A DNA stretch of 64,000 bases from Haemonchus contortus (lineage: Eukaryota; Nematoda; Chromadorea; Rhabditida; Trichostrongylidae). Below are positions 48,526 to 61,900 of this stretch, piece by piece. Positions within the stretch are counted from its first letter, which is position 1. Each line of letters begins with the position of its first letter. A model generated the notes under the pieces. That model did not search any database, was not told the origin of the DNA, and saw only the letters and a list, made by a program, of their open reading frames with translations. The stretch covers positions 35,668,151 through 35,732,150 of the forward strand of contig LS997564.1 in assembly GCA_000469685.2 (NCBI GenBank), written 5' to 3'. The translations under genes and the position numbers were made by a program.

Positions 48526-50868
48526 ATGTCAGGAGGAACAGTTATGGATCATATTACGTCTCTTCCTCATCAGAACGAGCAAAATGTTATCCGTCATCTG
48601 ACAAATTTTGGTTTGTGAAAATAATTTTTCGTTTTCTGGCAATTTTTCAAGCAAATCTGTAGCACGGAGCTTGAATGCATGCAGCATTAGATGGTCAATC
48701 TCGCTTCAATCCTAATTCAACTTTAAGTGAAAACACCTGCGTCAGGAGATGCCGATATCAAGAAGAAGGAGGAGTCAATCATGGAGCTTGGAAATATGTT
48801 AGCGAAAAATAAACAGACGGAAGAACTAAGGAAGGTATGAAATTCAAGCTTTTGGCAGTTTTTATATTCGGCTTTTAAGGGTTCGTAGACTTGTCTTTAA
48901 TTCATTCTCTACACCTTCTGTGTGATTAGTAAGCATTTATTCGTGTGAATGTTGTCGGATATTTTCATCAAAACATTTGCCTTTTAGATGATCGAGCAAA
49001 CTCGTCCTTTCCTCGTCTCTCTAGGAAAAGCTAAAGCTGCGAAATTGGTGCGAAATCTGGTTGACTTGTGTCTCATGATAGACGATCAGGATGGGGACAT
49101 TAAGGTATGATGGTTATTGATTTAGGAAAATATTTATTCTGTAAAACACGTTTCATATCATATTTCCAAGGGCATTTGGAAATGTGTGCCATTAATATTT
49201 TATTCCAGATTGAATTGGTGCGAGAATGTATACAATGGGCGATGGATCAGAACCGCACATTTCTTCGTCAAACACTTGAGGCTCGGCTGATACGATTGTT
49301 CAATGATCTCCACAGATACACACAAGCTCTACCGCTGGGTAGCTGAACAATACATTTTTTCTCGGTTTTCTTGAAATTGCTTTTACTTCATGTTGATCTC
49401 TGTGAGATCACCCTATAATGTTGTGGATGTTTTGAAATGATTATATTCCTTTGTATTTTTTAGCTGCTGACCTCATACGTGAACTGAAAAAACTTGACGA
49501 TAAGGATGTACTCGTTGAAGTGGAATTGGAAGAAAGTAAAGCCTTTTATCACCTTGGAAACATTGGCAGAGCTCGAGCATCGCTCACCGGCGCTCGTACC
49601 ACAGCAAATGCCATTTACGTGCAACCAAGGATGCAGGTAAATTTTTGCCTGAACGTCGATTAATTGATTTTTGTGCCGTTTTTCTTGTTCTAGATATTTG
49701 CTTGAGAGATTCTTGAATCTCTTTTTTATTAATAATATAAGTGGATATAACTTGACTATAACTCAGACTTCTCCTTTCTCTTCAGGCCGCTTTGGATTTG
49801 CAATCCGGAATCCTCCATGCCGCTGACGAAAAAGACTTCAAAACAGCGTTTTCCTACTTCTACGAAGCTTTCGAAGGATACGACTCAGTTGATGAGAAAA
49901 ACTTGGCTCTTTTGTCACTGAAGTACATGCTTCTTTGTAAGGTAAAACTGTTTTGTATAAATTTCCAGATAGACTGAAACTGAAGCAGTTTTGTAGCCGC
50001 AACGTCTCAAACACGTTCAATACCTTGTTCTAGGTAATGCTTGACGTACCAGATGATGTCAATACGCTACTGACGGGTAAACTGGCCCTGAAGTACTCAG
50101 GGACGGATTTGGATGCAATGCGAGCAATTGCTGCTGCAGCAAAAAAGAGAAGTTTGGCAGATTTTAATACTGCGTTCGGCGCCTACCCACAGGAGTTGCA
50201 GGTAACTTTTTGTTCTCATTCAATTAAGTTTTGATTTATGAAAAAGTCAAATTCTTAATTGCCAAATTAACAATTAACATGGTGAATGTTTAAGATGGAT
50301 CCTGTCGTGCGGAAACACTTTAACTCTCTCAGCGAACGAATGCTGGAAAAAGATCTCTGTCGCATAATCGAGCCCTATTCCTATGTTCAAATCGATCACA
50401 TTGCCAGCAGTATTGGTATTGATCGTGAGAAGGTGAGTAATGTAGATATTAACGACATAGTTCACATTGTAAGGTGCACGGGATGTGAGTCACATGGGAA
50501 CCTTCGAGTTATGTTACCTGTTGTTCTAATTGGCTCTATTCGGGTGTGCCCTAAGATTTAGGATTACAGTCAGAGTAGGAGTTTACGGGTTCAAGATGAG
50601 GAGTGTTGAATCCCGTGAATTAGCAGCATAATTCTTTCTAATGTTCCACTTTTGTCATATTTTCAACACAATTTTTCAGGTGGAAAAGAAACTGTCGCAG
50701 ATGATTTTGGATCGGAAGTTCAGTGGATCCCTTCATCAAGGTGATGGCATGCTGATCGTATACGATGTTTCACCTCCTGATGTCACATACGAAACAGCCC
50801 TGAAAACAATTCATGCTATGGGCGAAGTGGTAGATGCGTTATATCAGCGAGCAAGTAAACTTCGGTAG
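48526..50868 (+). CDS. rpn-6: 26S proteasome lid subunit Rpn6/PSMD11, complete
   Basis: Nine exons: 48526-48610, 48728-48834, 48988-49104, 49209-49338, 49464-49636, 49786-49941, 50034-50201, 50295-50432, 50680-50868. Total 1263 nt (420 aa) with all phases matching; the family has about 422 aa. Recognisable blocks: [83 protein letters not shown] (PCI repeat helices), [11 protein letters not shown], then the winged-helix end with [14 protein letters not shown] and [13 protein letters not shown], finishing LYQRASKLR. Rpn6 is a PCI-domain protein that clamps the proteasome lid to the core particle and supports 26S assembly. The exon 2 acceptor (CTTTAAG) is unusual, but the phase and alignment require it. 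Confidence 0.96.
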
Positions 50869-51308
50869 GCCTGATGATGTACAATACAATCGTTCTGTTT
50901 CCAACGGTCATCCGGTTCACCCTTGATCGAAATGCCGTCAAGTCGCATACCTATCAAGTTTAGTTAGTTCTGAATTTTGAACCTCAAACCACCTTGTTGT
51001 TGTGGATGATTTATAAGGATCCCATTTTACTGACAAATCGTCAGCGTGGAGTGTTTTTAGTGTGTACGTTTTATGTGTTTTTGATGACGTTTTCTGATAC
51101 TGTTTATTCATAACGGAGAAAAATCGCTGAATTTCTGATTCTTTTCGCACATTTGTTGAAGTGTGGGTGACGCGCTCGTAGGTTCTTCTGAATCTATCAA
51201 TCCTGTAACTGTTATCAGCAATACTTGCTTTGAACAATGACCGTACCTAGGAGTTTAAATGGTGTGTATGCTACTCTTTTTTTTTTCGTTACTACACCCT
51301 CTTACGTA

Positions 51309-51314
51309 AATAAA
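51309..51314 (+). terminator. Possible poly(A) signal for rpn-6
   Basis: AATAAA 440 bp past the rpn-6 stop and before the next candidate gene. Confidence 0.4.
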
Positions 51315-51576
51315 TTTTAATGCCAAAGTGAATCATGTATATTTGTATGTTGTATCATTTTTTATATCTGGTAAATGATCTTGTTCCAATGTGTATGATA
51401 CATTATTGCTGAAGAAGGGTTCATCGATTAAAAAAAAATGAAAACAATTCACTGAATACGAAACACTTCGGAGAGCGGGTTGGAACACCTTCTGGGTTAT
51501 GAGAAAGGGATTCCGGACGAAAGCGCGTTGAATGGGTTGGAGCCGTTAAGCTAGATAATAATAGGGTGTCAAAGAA

Positions 51577-53631
51577 ATGCTGAGGTTGGAACGAGTCAGC
51601 TCGAGTCGTTCCAAAAAAGAACGGCCCGTTGATCCCGGTGGTCGAGCTCCCGTTGGCTCTGTTTTGAGATCGGAACATAGGTATCTTCTAGGATCTCTAT
51701 GTTCTATATTGATTGATTTTGTCCCTGATCTACACCTGCTATGTTATTTCGGAAACTGGCTACTGGGTGATTTGATTAATGCATCATTTCGGTACTGAAT
51801 TGAATCGAAGTGACTTAGGGCGTGATAATGGATGGCTCAATGGCCCAGAACTGGGAAATGTCGGGCTTGATTTTTTTTCCGTGACGAAAGCCTGGGACGT
51901 ATGCTAGGGAAATGATTGTGGTACAGAAATCAAAATTCGATAATTTTTATGTGTGGTCGCTTGTGATGAAAACAGATGTGTTCAGCGTATGCTTGGAATT
52001 ATGTCATATAACTGGTTTGATTTACCTTGAGAGGAAGATTCGATGATAGATGAAAGGAATATGCATTATGATTTTTCTATCAGCTGTCCGCCCATTGATT
52101 TTCCGAGTGGAGAGGTTCTTTTCGCTGCCACACGTGCGATCTGTAGTGTTTGCGTTGTTTCTTGTGCAGCCATCCGACATCAAAGAATGAACGGCTGCTG
52201 ACGATCTGTATTTTGCAGGAACAGGGCTTACCTACGGGGTTTCGCACAAATTTTCTTGGTCCCGCTGTTTGAGCGAGGTCACAAGGTGAGAATTTGTTTA
52301 CATCTTGGTTATTGACAAGTTTTCAATTTCACTTGTTATTCTTGGATTGAAATGGCTTGGAATTGATATTTACAAAATTCATTTTTAATTTGATGACTAC
52401 TGAAGCTCTATAGGGTAGCTGTTGAGCTTTGGATCGAGTTTCGTAGTCAATCAGCTGTTCCTTTTCCCATTTATTTCTTTGATCATGATCAATTTTCCCG
52501 AACACCATTTTTCGGGTCGTTCTTTTGGCCCCAAATGAATACAGCTGCATCTACCTGCTGTATGGCGCTAATCGAGCGCCTGGGTTCTGACTAATCAGCT
52601 TCAAGCCTTTGCACCTTTTCGTATTTCATCTTCGCTTTACTGTACCATGTTAGGAAGTAGAAAGATTATAGGGTCGATGTGACAAACAAAGAAATTTGCT
52701 AAAAAATATCTTCTTAATGTTTGCTATGCGCCTTACTTTTCAGGAAATAATTTTTTCGTGCTGATATATAACTCGGATTCCGTAGGCATCCGATTTGCGT
52801 GGTCCTGAGAGTGTTTATTACAGTTTTTGTGTATCTTCAGAACCTCTTGTTTATAAAATTAGTCAAAATTTTGTTTATTTCGGGGTTACCCTTTTTTGAT
52901 GGAGTGGTAATGTGCGCTTTGGATCCTCACAACTTGTGATTTGAAGTCAGGACAGTATCGCTTACCGTACGCTCAAGTTAGAAAAATATCTTGCGTCAGC
53001 AAGTTTTGAAAAGCTGCTGCTGGTTGTCTGTTTTTTAGTGGTCATATAGTTGCATCATGCGTCTCTGGAAGTGATGGGGCTTGATCAATACAAGTATGCC
53101 TTTACTGCTACTTTTTTGCCTATCATGCTCAATGATACAATAAGAATTCTCAACTTATTGTTTTCCCATTCTGAATCACCAGCTGTCCTGTCAAATCATC
53201 AACATCACAGAACAACCAGAGCTGTTGAACTGCCGATCAGGTCCTGAGAGGTCTGCTGCCGAGCAGCTTTTTCTTTGGTACAATTGGGGATGCGCTCATC
53301 AATCTTATAATTAAGTTCTCATCACAATATTCCTGGCGCTTCTCTATTATCTAACTTCTGAAGCAGTCATATTGATTGAATTCTATCAAGAAGTTAGTCA
53401 TAGTAATTAATTTTCTCATAATTGTGCAGGGATACGCGCATAGCTGGGCGTCGGGTGTAACACGGGTTTTTGTAAAAGATTTACAGGCGATGTATGACTC
53501 ATTTAACACCTCCACCAACCCTCATGATACTATCGGTATCCCAGGATGCTATCACATTCCCAAGAAAATTCATCTGTCAGGTTTCGGATTGTTTGCACCA
53601 TTAATTTGGTCATTGTCATCGATTTTACAAG
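51577..53631 (+). CDS. Candidate unrecognised gene, 5' three or four exons
   Basis: Exon 1 51577-51680 starts with an ATG and is basic (RSKKERPVDPGGRAPVGSVL), donor AG|GTATCT, phase 2. Exon 2 52219-52285 (TTTTGCAG to GTGAGA) completes an Arg codon and reads NRAYLRGFAQIFLVPLFERG. Exon 3 53430-53535 (TGTGCAG to GTATCC) joins in phase 0: GYAHSWASGVTRVF, then VKDLQAMYDSFN. A 45-bp worm-size intron, or in-frame exon, may lead to exon 4 53581-53631 (GFGLFAPLIWSLSSIL). Two junctions fit in phase, with good splice sites and a coherent protein. I do not recognise the family and found no 3' end before 55.9 kb. An upstream 5' part of the next gene is possible but unlikely, because that gene has its own start. 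Confidence 0.42.
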
Positions 53632-53639
53632 GTTTATCC

Positions 53640-55930
53640 TTTTATATTCCTTCGAATCAAGCTTTTTGCAAGGTTTTCTTCCACTGAAACCTCCGTTGTC
53701 CAGCGAACCTAATCAAGACTCTTGGGCTCGAAAAGTTTTTTTCTTGGTGGTAACGTTGAAATAACTTTTTAATCATTTTAATTGCGAGATAATCAGGTTT
53801 TTTTTTGCTTTTTCTTATTTTATATTGTCGGCTGTTGATTGTTAAAGGCTCATCCTATTCGGAATTACCCCAGTACTAGCTATTTAGTTACGATTTATCA
53901 AAGAATCTGTAACAAAACGGGGCTTGGTTCTTACATCTTACATCCTCGGAAAACTTTGTCGAGAAGCCATACCTATAGAGTCCATAAGAATCCTGTTTCC
54001 TTGCGTTTTTTATCTTCTGAACAAGTTTGTATGCAGCCATATCTTTGCTTACTAAATGGTTTCTGGTTAGTACAGTTATTATTAGTAAAGAGTGAAAATA
54101 ATTTGTGTGGCTATTCCATTCCAACCAGCCGTTCAGCTTTTTCTCTGTACCTTTCTTTATGCCGTTGTCGCTGTAGAAGGAAACGCTTTGTGCGCAGCTC
54201 TTGAAATTTCGGACAAAAACAAGTCTGTGAGCTCGTTTTTTCCTTGAAGACAGGCTCCACCCTTTCTGAGTAAACAGCCTCCCGCACCACCATTTCAGGA
54301 GCATCTCGCCTCCTACATGAGTGAATAATCGATGTTTTCGTCTTCCACATAGAATTGTCCTTGATCAGTTTTGGTTCGTGTTTTGATGAGGTTTGCTAGT
54401 AATTTTTCTTGTAGCGAAGGTAATCGGCTTAATTAATCTATCTAGCCATCATTTTGTTATTATTATTATTATTTTTATTATAATTAATTCCATTATCCGA
54501 CGTTATTATCTTCCTTTTCTGACGTACTTGGTTGTAAAAACTGTCTCGGTTGATGTGAAAATACCTTTCACTGTCTCTTCCTTCTCACGCTAGGAGGGTT
54601 TATCGTAACCTAACAAACCTTTTGACTTTGAACCACCATTCGCCGCCAATCGATTATAACTTCATCTGAAGTATTCTATGGAACCTATCTCAGGGAGGGT
54701 CCTCTTGGTTCGCATCTGTCATTTAATTAGCATCAATATTTATTCGTCTGTTCATCAGGTTGAGCTGATGGTGTTTTCGGATATAATTTTTAATAAAAAG
54801 AACGATAGCTAAGTATTTTTTAAATGTGTTGGCCCGTTTATAGCCATCTGCCACTAACCGGAAGTCGTTGAGCACAATGATGTAAGCCAGCTTGCATGCT
54901 TATTTTGGCTGCACTCCTGAGCTCCAAAATGGCCCAATCCATCTTGGCCACTGAAATTTTTTTTCTTGGGGTAAAGTTGTTTTTCATAACAAATATAGTA
55001 TTCAATTATGGCATCTAGTTTTGGCAGAGGCTTTCAAGAGGGTCCAGAAATGGTATACAGCAGCATTAAGCTCAGTAACACTTAGCATGTGCACAAAGCG
55101 AGGCTACGCGTAATTTCTACCACACTTCACCGTACTTAGCTTTGATATTTCAAATTTTTATAATTCCATATTACCTAACTGTTTTCTTTATAATTGCTAT
55201 ACGTTTTCATGTTTGGCTGGTAGACTTGTGGTAGGAAATGCTGTTTGGACTCTGTTGAAGTCAGAAATTCTGAGCGATGACTTAGCTCCGATGATGCTTC
55301 CTGACTAGAATCAGAATCTCGCCTTACCAAAAGGGTGTAATTAAGGTGCTTCAACGAATTTGGTTGAATAGATGAACCACGTAATTGAACTGAATCGTAG
55401 CTAATTCACTGCGCACTATGAATTGATCTAAGTGTTATTTCTTGAAGTTCGATGGTCTTAATGCAGGAATAACAGTCAGAGCAAAAAAAAAGGAAACCTT
55501 GAATTGAAGAAGAATCTCGATGATTGATTTCCATTTAGAAGTATAGCTTAAGCTGACTAGGGTCAAATGGTGTTGCTAGTGCTGATTAAATTCGAAATTG
55601 ATTACCACTCTTCCGAATTAGGCCTCCCATTTCCTCAGAGTTGGCTAGGTATATATTGTGTCTGGGAGGGCCGTACTTTGCCGGTTTATATCATTATGTA
55701 GATCAAATTCTCATTCAAACGTCGCCATTGTTCTCAAAAAGACTCGAGTGCACGGCGTGCTCCAAGAATTAGCTGAGGGTATTGATTGTTTTGTCTTTTT
55801 GTCGTCTCGAAGCAAGTTGCAGAAAACATTTCATATTTGATGCTTGCATTTCTGACTGAGGTTATGAATGTTGCTTTTTTTTCAGGGAATCCCGAAGGTG
55901 AATGAGGTGGTTCAAAATTGACGTAGTGCT
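53640..55930. other. No gene called
   Basis: The 3' exons of the candidate gene from 51577 should lie here, but none is clear. Minus frames 54304-53888 and 54350-54111 (basic) are open without splice support. A TTATTATT microsatellite lies near 54456-54478. Confidence 0.3.
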
Positions 55931-55938
55931 GTATTCGT

Positions 55939-58900
55939 ATGTCGATCGGCCTATCATCTCCAGCGCGATACTCGCTTAGCTACGTTGATTCACTACTCAC
56001 CGATTTCACTCAATATCCACAGAAATCTATTCAGTTCGTTTTTCAGGTGAGTGAGTAGCACTTGAATTTCTGTGATGAAGGCAGAATCTTATTTTTAATT
56101 GCCTCGCTCTGTAGAAACCTCGCTTTTTATTTGTTTATTAGCTAGAGTTCGCAAAGTTCCCGAGTTTTTTGAAGGATCCTGGTTGAGATCTAAGATTCTT
56201 ATCTGTGGTTTGAAGAAGTGGCTGAAAAAATGCTATCGATCAATAGTGTGCGTAGTTTCTGAAATGGTAGTGCTACTGGATTTCTGATTAGCTCATTACT
56301 TTCCCCAACGTACTTTCCTTTACCCTTTACATCTTCTATTTAATCTGATTATTTCTTTTTTCGCACAACTTCTGGCTGTAGGATGACTTGTAATATTCTA
56401 TGAATTGGCCAGTTAGCGGAGATTTCTGGATTAATTCAAGATCTCTACTATGTTCAGAGATTACTTGTTACTTGTGGAGCGGACTGTGGTTCGCCGGCGG
56501 TGCACTGTGCTCGTGTACTTCTATCCGCCGTCGGTTTCGGTCAGCCTTTGCCGGCCGGACCCCGAAGATCCCTTGACGAGTCCACTGCTGCGCAGCTTAT
56601 TTTTCTGGTTTGTAAAAGTTGGAAAAAATGAAACTCAGAGAAATTCATGACGGTCTTTGAATTGTCCATTGTGATTCAGATAGTCAAATTTGCCACTGAA
56701 GAACAACCAAGTCGAAGCGTTCTTGAGCTCGCTGGTGCTAGGCACATATTCAACGCGCTTACCGATCGCGTCAGCGCTGAACTTCAGGACGCTGAAGCCA
56801 ATAACGACAGCCAACTTCCTCTACTTGTACAGTCAGTCTCGTCCAAGGTATTCTTTTGATTAATAAATTAAGGACGGGAAGATTTGTGTGAAATTGGATT
56901 ACTGTAATGAAAACAAAGCTACCAGGCTTGGTTATAGCCTAACTTTGCTAAATAACATTTTCATCCCATTTAACAACATTACATCCAAACTTCCGTGAGA
57001 GCATCGAAAACGCTTTTCAGTTTTAGGCGCATATCTCCAGCCCATTTTATAATTCTGTTATATTTACTACTCATTTGTTTATGTAAACAAGAAGACTTGA
57101 GGGTGTTCTACGTAAAGAAAGAAACTCAGCGCAAGCTCAATTTTGAAAGTTTGCAATAGAGGAAAATTGAAAGGAAAAACTCAACTGACGGTTGTACAGA
57201 AAGCAGAAAAACCGCAAGTGGGCTGCACGGCGAGCCATTATGTGCCAAATTTTTTCTGCAATTACGAAGCTGTAATCCTTAATCAAGAAACCAAGGTCCG
57301 GAAGTTGTTGGTAAACGGTCAGAAACTTTAGAAGAAGCAATTCTGGAAGTTGATAAAGACGTAAATCTTCAATTTGTTTGAAAACCCTGAGAAGTACAAG
57401 TCATATCAATCGGAACTGGTTCTAATCCCCTCTTCCTCAATGGAAAAGGTCTTATTTTGAGTATAGTGTTATATATTCTCGAGTTTAAATCGTTTTATAG
57501 ATTCCTATTTGAAATCATCTTCACACTACCTACCGTATCCACGTGGTCGCCGCGCGGCCAGTAGGTTTATGGTTTTGCATGTCAAGAATTGCGGAACTCC
57601 GCCCTTTTTCGATGATTAAATATGGCGGCGAAGTTCTTCGTTTTTGGTAATTGACATCACTACCACTTAGCTCATTACGAGTGTGATTATCGATCAGAGT
57701 GTGTAGATCATCGCGCACTGATCGATACCTATCTAGCTATCCTCCCGCGACCAACTTGGTCTTCTTGTTAATTAATTTTTTTTGTCATACTGAATTCTCA
57801 GAACAGCTTTTGTGGATTTAACGACTTGTCGTGGTGGTGCTCTTTTGTAAAACTATGGATTTGTCGTAGGGTGACCTAGATGGTAGGAAGGTTATGACTG
57901 GCATCATAGCTCCCATTGTCGTATTGTCGTCACTGGCTGCGTTTAGAGTTTGCGTTGCCATCTTACTGAGCGCAAATTTTGATTATGCTCTGTCAGCGCC
58001 TCAGCCTGATTATCGATATCGATCGATTGCAGGCGCGGTGGGGCTTACGTAGAATGCGCGTCGACTACTTACTAACAGCGCCTGAGTTTTGAAATTTCGC
58101 GAAACTCAGTGGAGTGACGTCTCAGCACATACAAGAAATCCCGCCAGACGCGCGCGGCATATCGGGGACGGTAATTGGCCCGGACGATTTACTGTTTCCC
58201 TCAATTGTACATTGTGTGTCGTGTTAGAAATTGGTATAGATTTCACTTGAGCAGGGCTGCTGTTACTTCGCCGCAGCACGCGACGCGAAAGTCTTATAAA
58301 ATGGGGAGTTTTGGGCAAAACTGGTGGGAATCGAGCCCGTTTTTGTGGAAGGACAGGTTCGAATCCTGTTTGAGGCTGAAATTCCACTAATAACTTTCCA
58401 ATAGGGTGACACTGGTATGAATCTGTTACAGGATTTGTTGTGGATTTGCTTAGGAAAAACTGATTGCGGAATGACCTGGTGGACATGCCCTGGCTCCTTA
58501 CGTAAAATGCCAAAGAGCAGATGTTTGTAAGGCGACAGTTGACTCGAGTCCATAAAGTGGCTGATTGTTTGACAAGAGTCCGAGTGTCTTGAGAGTGTGG
58601 GTTCCAGCACGAGCTACTCGTTTAGTGGGAAGTAAGGATTACCTAGCGATGGACATAGAGATCATGCGTTGCCGTTCTGTCGAGAGAGCGCAGACAGAAT
58701 CAGAAAACTAGCCAGGTTTGCGGGAAAAGTTGAATTCAGTGAAGGCGCTGTCTACTAGCTGATAGGGCTCAAGTTTCGCTAAAAACATTTCTGAAGTCTT
58801 AACGTTTACTCTAGTTACCAGATCTATTATGACAGATTCTGGCCAATTTCAGGTACTCCCTTCTGCATCTGATATTCAGTTGTGCCTTTTTTGGGTATCC

Positions 58901-61900
58901 GTCACTCCAGGTAAAGCGGCCAGTCTAATTAATCCGTTTATTGGTCAGCTACTTCACAATTTCTTCGTTATTATCGTATCTAGTGAGTTCAACAACCGAT
59001 TTTCTTTCAGTAGCTGTTAGCAACAGTACTTTATTGGGTAGTCATGTTGATTTATGTTGCAGCTAAGGAAAAGACTGTAATCCGGACCGAATTTGTGATT
59101 CGTTGCATCACAGCGTACCTTGAGGGTGACTACGACGTTGGCACTCCATTGGTGACGTTCTTGAGAAATGTGAGTCTATGATTCTCCTTTTTCTTAGTAT
59201 AATTACTGTCTTCTATAGTTTTTTGATTGCATAATCGTTAGAAACATCACTGAGAAAGGTTTAATGGCGGTTCTTGCGAACGTTGTTTTCTGTAATGCCC
59301 TTTGGCGTTTTTTGCTTACGCTTTTGATGGGCTGAGTTCCATCTGATTAACCTCACGCTCGAAAGATCTGTTTGAATATTTCCACTTGATTTACTAAACT
59401 TTCCGGTGTTCGAAGAATTCGTAGGAATCGGACCTTGTAATGAACGTCAAAATGTAAGTCCGAATAGGATTCCCTTGTATCATTTACAACTTTGAATGAG
59501 TATGGTAACTAATCGGCGTCTTTTTCTGAGTAGTTCTAACATTTATCTTAAGGTTAACTACCCAATTCTCGAAGTGATTTATATTTATAACCACGTACAT
59601 TGGTATTTTATGGCCGCTATATAACTGAATAAGCATCTCTTTCGTTCCCGGATTAGGCGGCAAAAAGGCAACTACGTGTTCCTACAATTACTCAAATTAC
59701 TTCCTAATATTTGAGTTTGCGTTATGTTGCTGTTTGGAACTATTTCTGCCTCGAGGTTTGATCCAGTTATCATAAAATTTCACCATATCCAGCAGATAAA
59801 GTAAAATTATAATTTCGTTATGAAGCATTGGACTCGATTTGCTGTCCTCAAGCGGCTATTTTCAGATGGTTGTCTTGCCATGCGCTATGTCCTGAAAACT
59901 AATTGTCTTGATCACTTGTTTCAAGTAAGTTAGGCCCAACACCCTTCACCATTTTGGTTGTCATATAGTGGCCGTTTCGCAACCGCTCGCGCCACTAGCT
60001 GGCATTCTTGATGTATCTGACCGTTTCGCAACCGCTCGCGCCACTAGCTGGGATTTTTGATGTCTCTGACCGTTTCGCAACCGCTCGCGCCACTAGCTGG
60101 CATTTTTTTTATGTATCTGACCATTCCGCAACCGCTCGCGCCACTAGCTCGCATTTTTGATGTATCTGACCGTTTCGCAATCGCTCGCGCCACTAGCTCG
60201 CATTCCTGGTACATATATCTCGATCTGCTTAGTGTAGAGGTTTTGAGTTTTTGTGGTGGTCTAACACATGCTGAGAGTTTTGACACCATGAATGACTGTT
60301 ATTCTTCATCCTCGTTTCCATCATGATTGGTCTTTGTTACTGATTATTTTCCGAACCAGAACGCTCAGACACACTGATTGAAAGTTCGACAATACTTTTG
60401 TTTACTGGTACAATAGTCAGCAAGTCTCCAACTCACTTTTTTCTCTTCCAAATCGAAGCAGTACAGTTTATGAGATCAAGAGGAGTCAAAAGCGGTCACG
60501 TTAATAATTAGCGAACACACCACTGTGCAAAAAAGTGCAGTATTACGTATTCACTTGAAGTGCAACATTACGCAATCTTTTCATGCTGTTGGAAATTTCT
60601 CCGAGGAGGCACCAGAATGCTCAACGAGCCTTCAGGCTCTGTTATTTAGGAAATCTCCTCTGAAATAACCCCCTTGGGAAGATCTTGTGTCTGAGGTTGT
60701 AGTTCCTAAACCATATTTAACTGGAAATTTTTCAAGAGTATTTGCAGGTGCATCAGGTATTTAGGTTGGCTTTACCGCAATCTCTTCTTTCCAATCTAGC
60801 CACTGAGATGAGCTTTGCGTCACATATAGGGCGCAACGTCGCCTTTGATTCCACTTCTATGCCTTCCGTCTTTCCATCATCTTTCGTTTCTGAGGGCAGA
60901 TAATCTTTTTACAATCTTACCACTGCGCCATTTATGGTCGGGCGACCTCGTAAGGATTTTGAAAACGAATATCTGTCGCGGCTATCTCCTTGAACTTTCT
61001 GTACCCCATCCTGGACGAACTATTTTTTCTACTTTCAGCACATCACTGAAGACAAGAAGCACATTTTCAACTCATATCTTGGACAAGTGCTAGCGAAGGC
61101 AGCTAAGTTCTCAGCGGAAGTCGACAACGAGTCGCTGATAACTCAGGTCGAGCAGCTGTGCGCTACAGGGACTTATAACTCGGTAATTTTTGGTATAACA
61201 TCTATGATGTCAATTATCTAGATAGTGTTGGCAAGTTTTTTCAGGCAGCAAAAAGAGCGCTGTTTGAGTCGTCAAACATGCTGTTAGTAGGAGTCGTTCA
61301 GGGAGCCGGTAGCTCATGTACAGCGACCGAGGAGACGTTTCGAAATCGGTTACATGATATGACGATGACAGAACGTTCGTTCAACGGTTTAACCTAAGGC
61401 TGTTTCAAAAAAAAGTTTTCGAATCTTGTTTCCAATTTTTTCCCGTTTCAGCGGCTTGTTTCACACCATCTACGGTGGCGTTGACGTTGATCTCGTTTTT
61501 GGACGGTGGTCCTAATAGGGTGGCTAAGCGACATGCAAGCTTTGAAAGGTGCGTTTTGTATCGCGTCAAATTTTCGTTATTTTATTTCTACGTACAAATT
61601 CGTTAGTTTGTTGCCAATAAAGCTATGCAAGAATCGTAGCGTGCCCAGCGAGATCTCTATTGGTGGGGAGCTTCTCGCTTGGTTTGGTCTTTTTCCCAGT
61701 CATAGGTTTCGCTTGCACACCCGACGATCCACAGCGCGAACTTATTGGCGTGGAGTTTCTGGTGCTACCTAGGTCCTTTTGCTGTTTCAATTTCTGGAAT
61801 ATTGTATTATTGTAGCTTGTTTCGCACACAACCGCGCTTTGGTCCAAGTGCAAAGCACGTAAATTCATAATTGAAGTAGCAAAAAAGACCATATGAGCAA

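Noticed and set aside
53376..53687. 103-codon frame as a complete small gene
   Set aside because: It begins inside an intron-like stretch; the TGTGCAG acceptor at 53429 and phase with upstream exons indicate only part of it is coding.
54111..54350. Basic minus-strand open frame resembling a nuclear protein exon
   Set aside because: No acceptor or donor at its ends, and it overlaps another equally open frame.
58310..58390. Perfect T-arm-like ACAGGTTCGAATCCTGT suggesting a tRNA gene
   Set aside because: No matching acceptor stem and no A-box at the right distance upstream.
59969..60208. CRISPR-like repeat array
   Set aside because: Units are contiguous with no unique spacers, and the locus is a eukaryotic intron.
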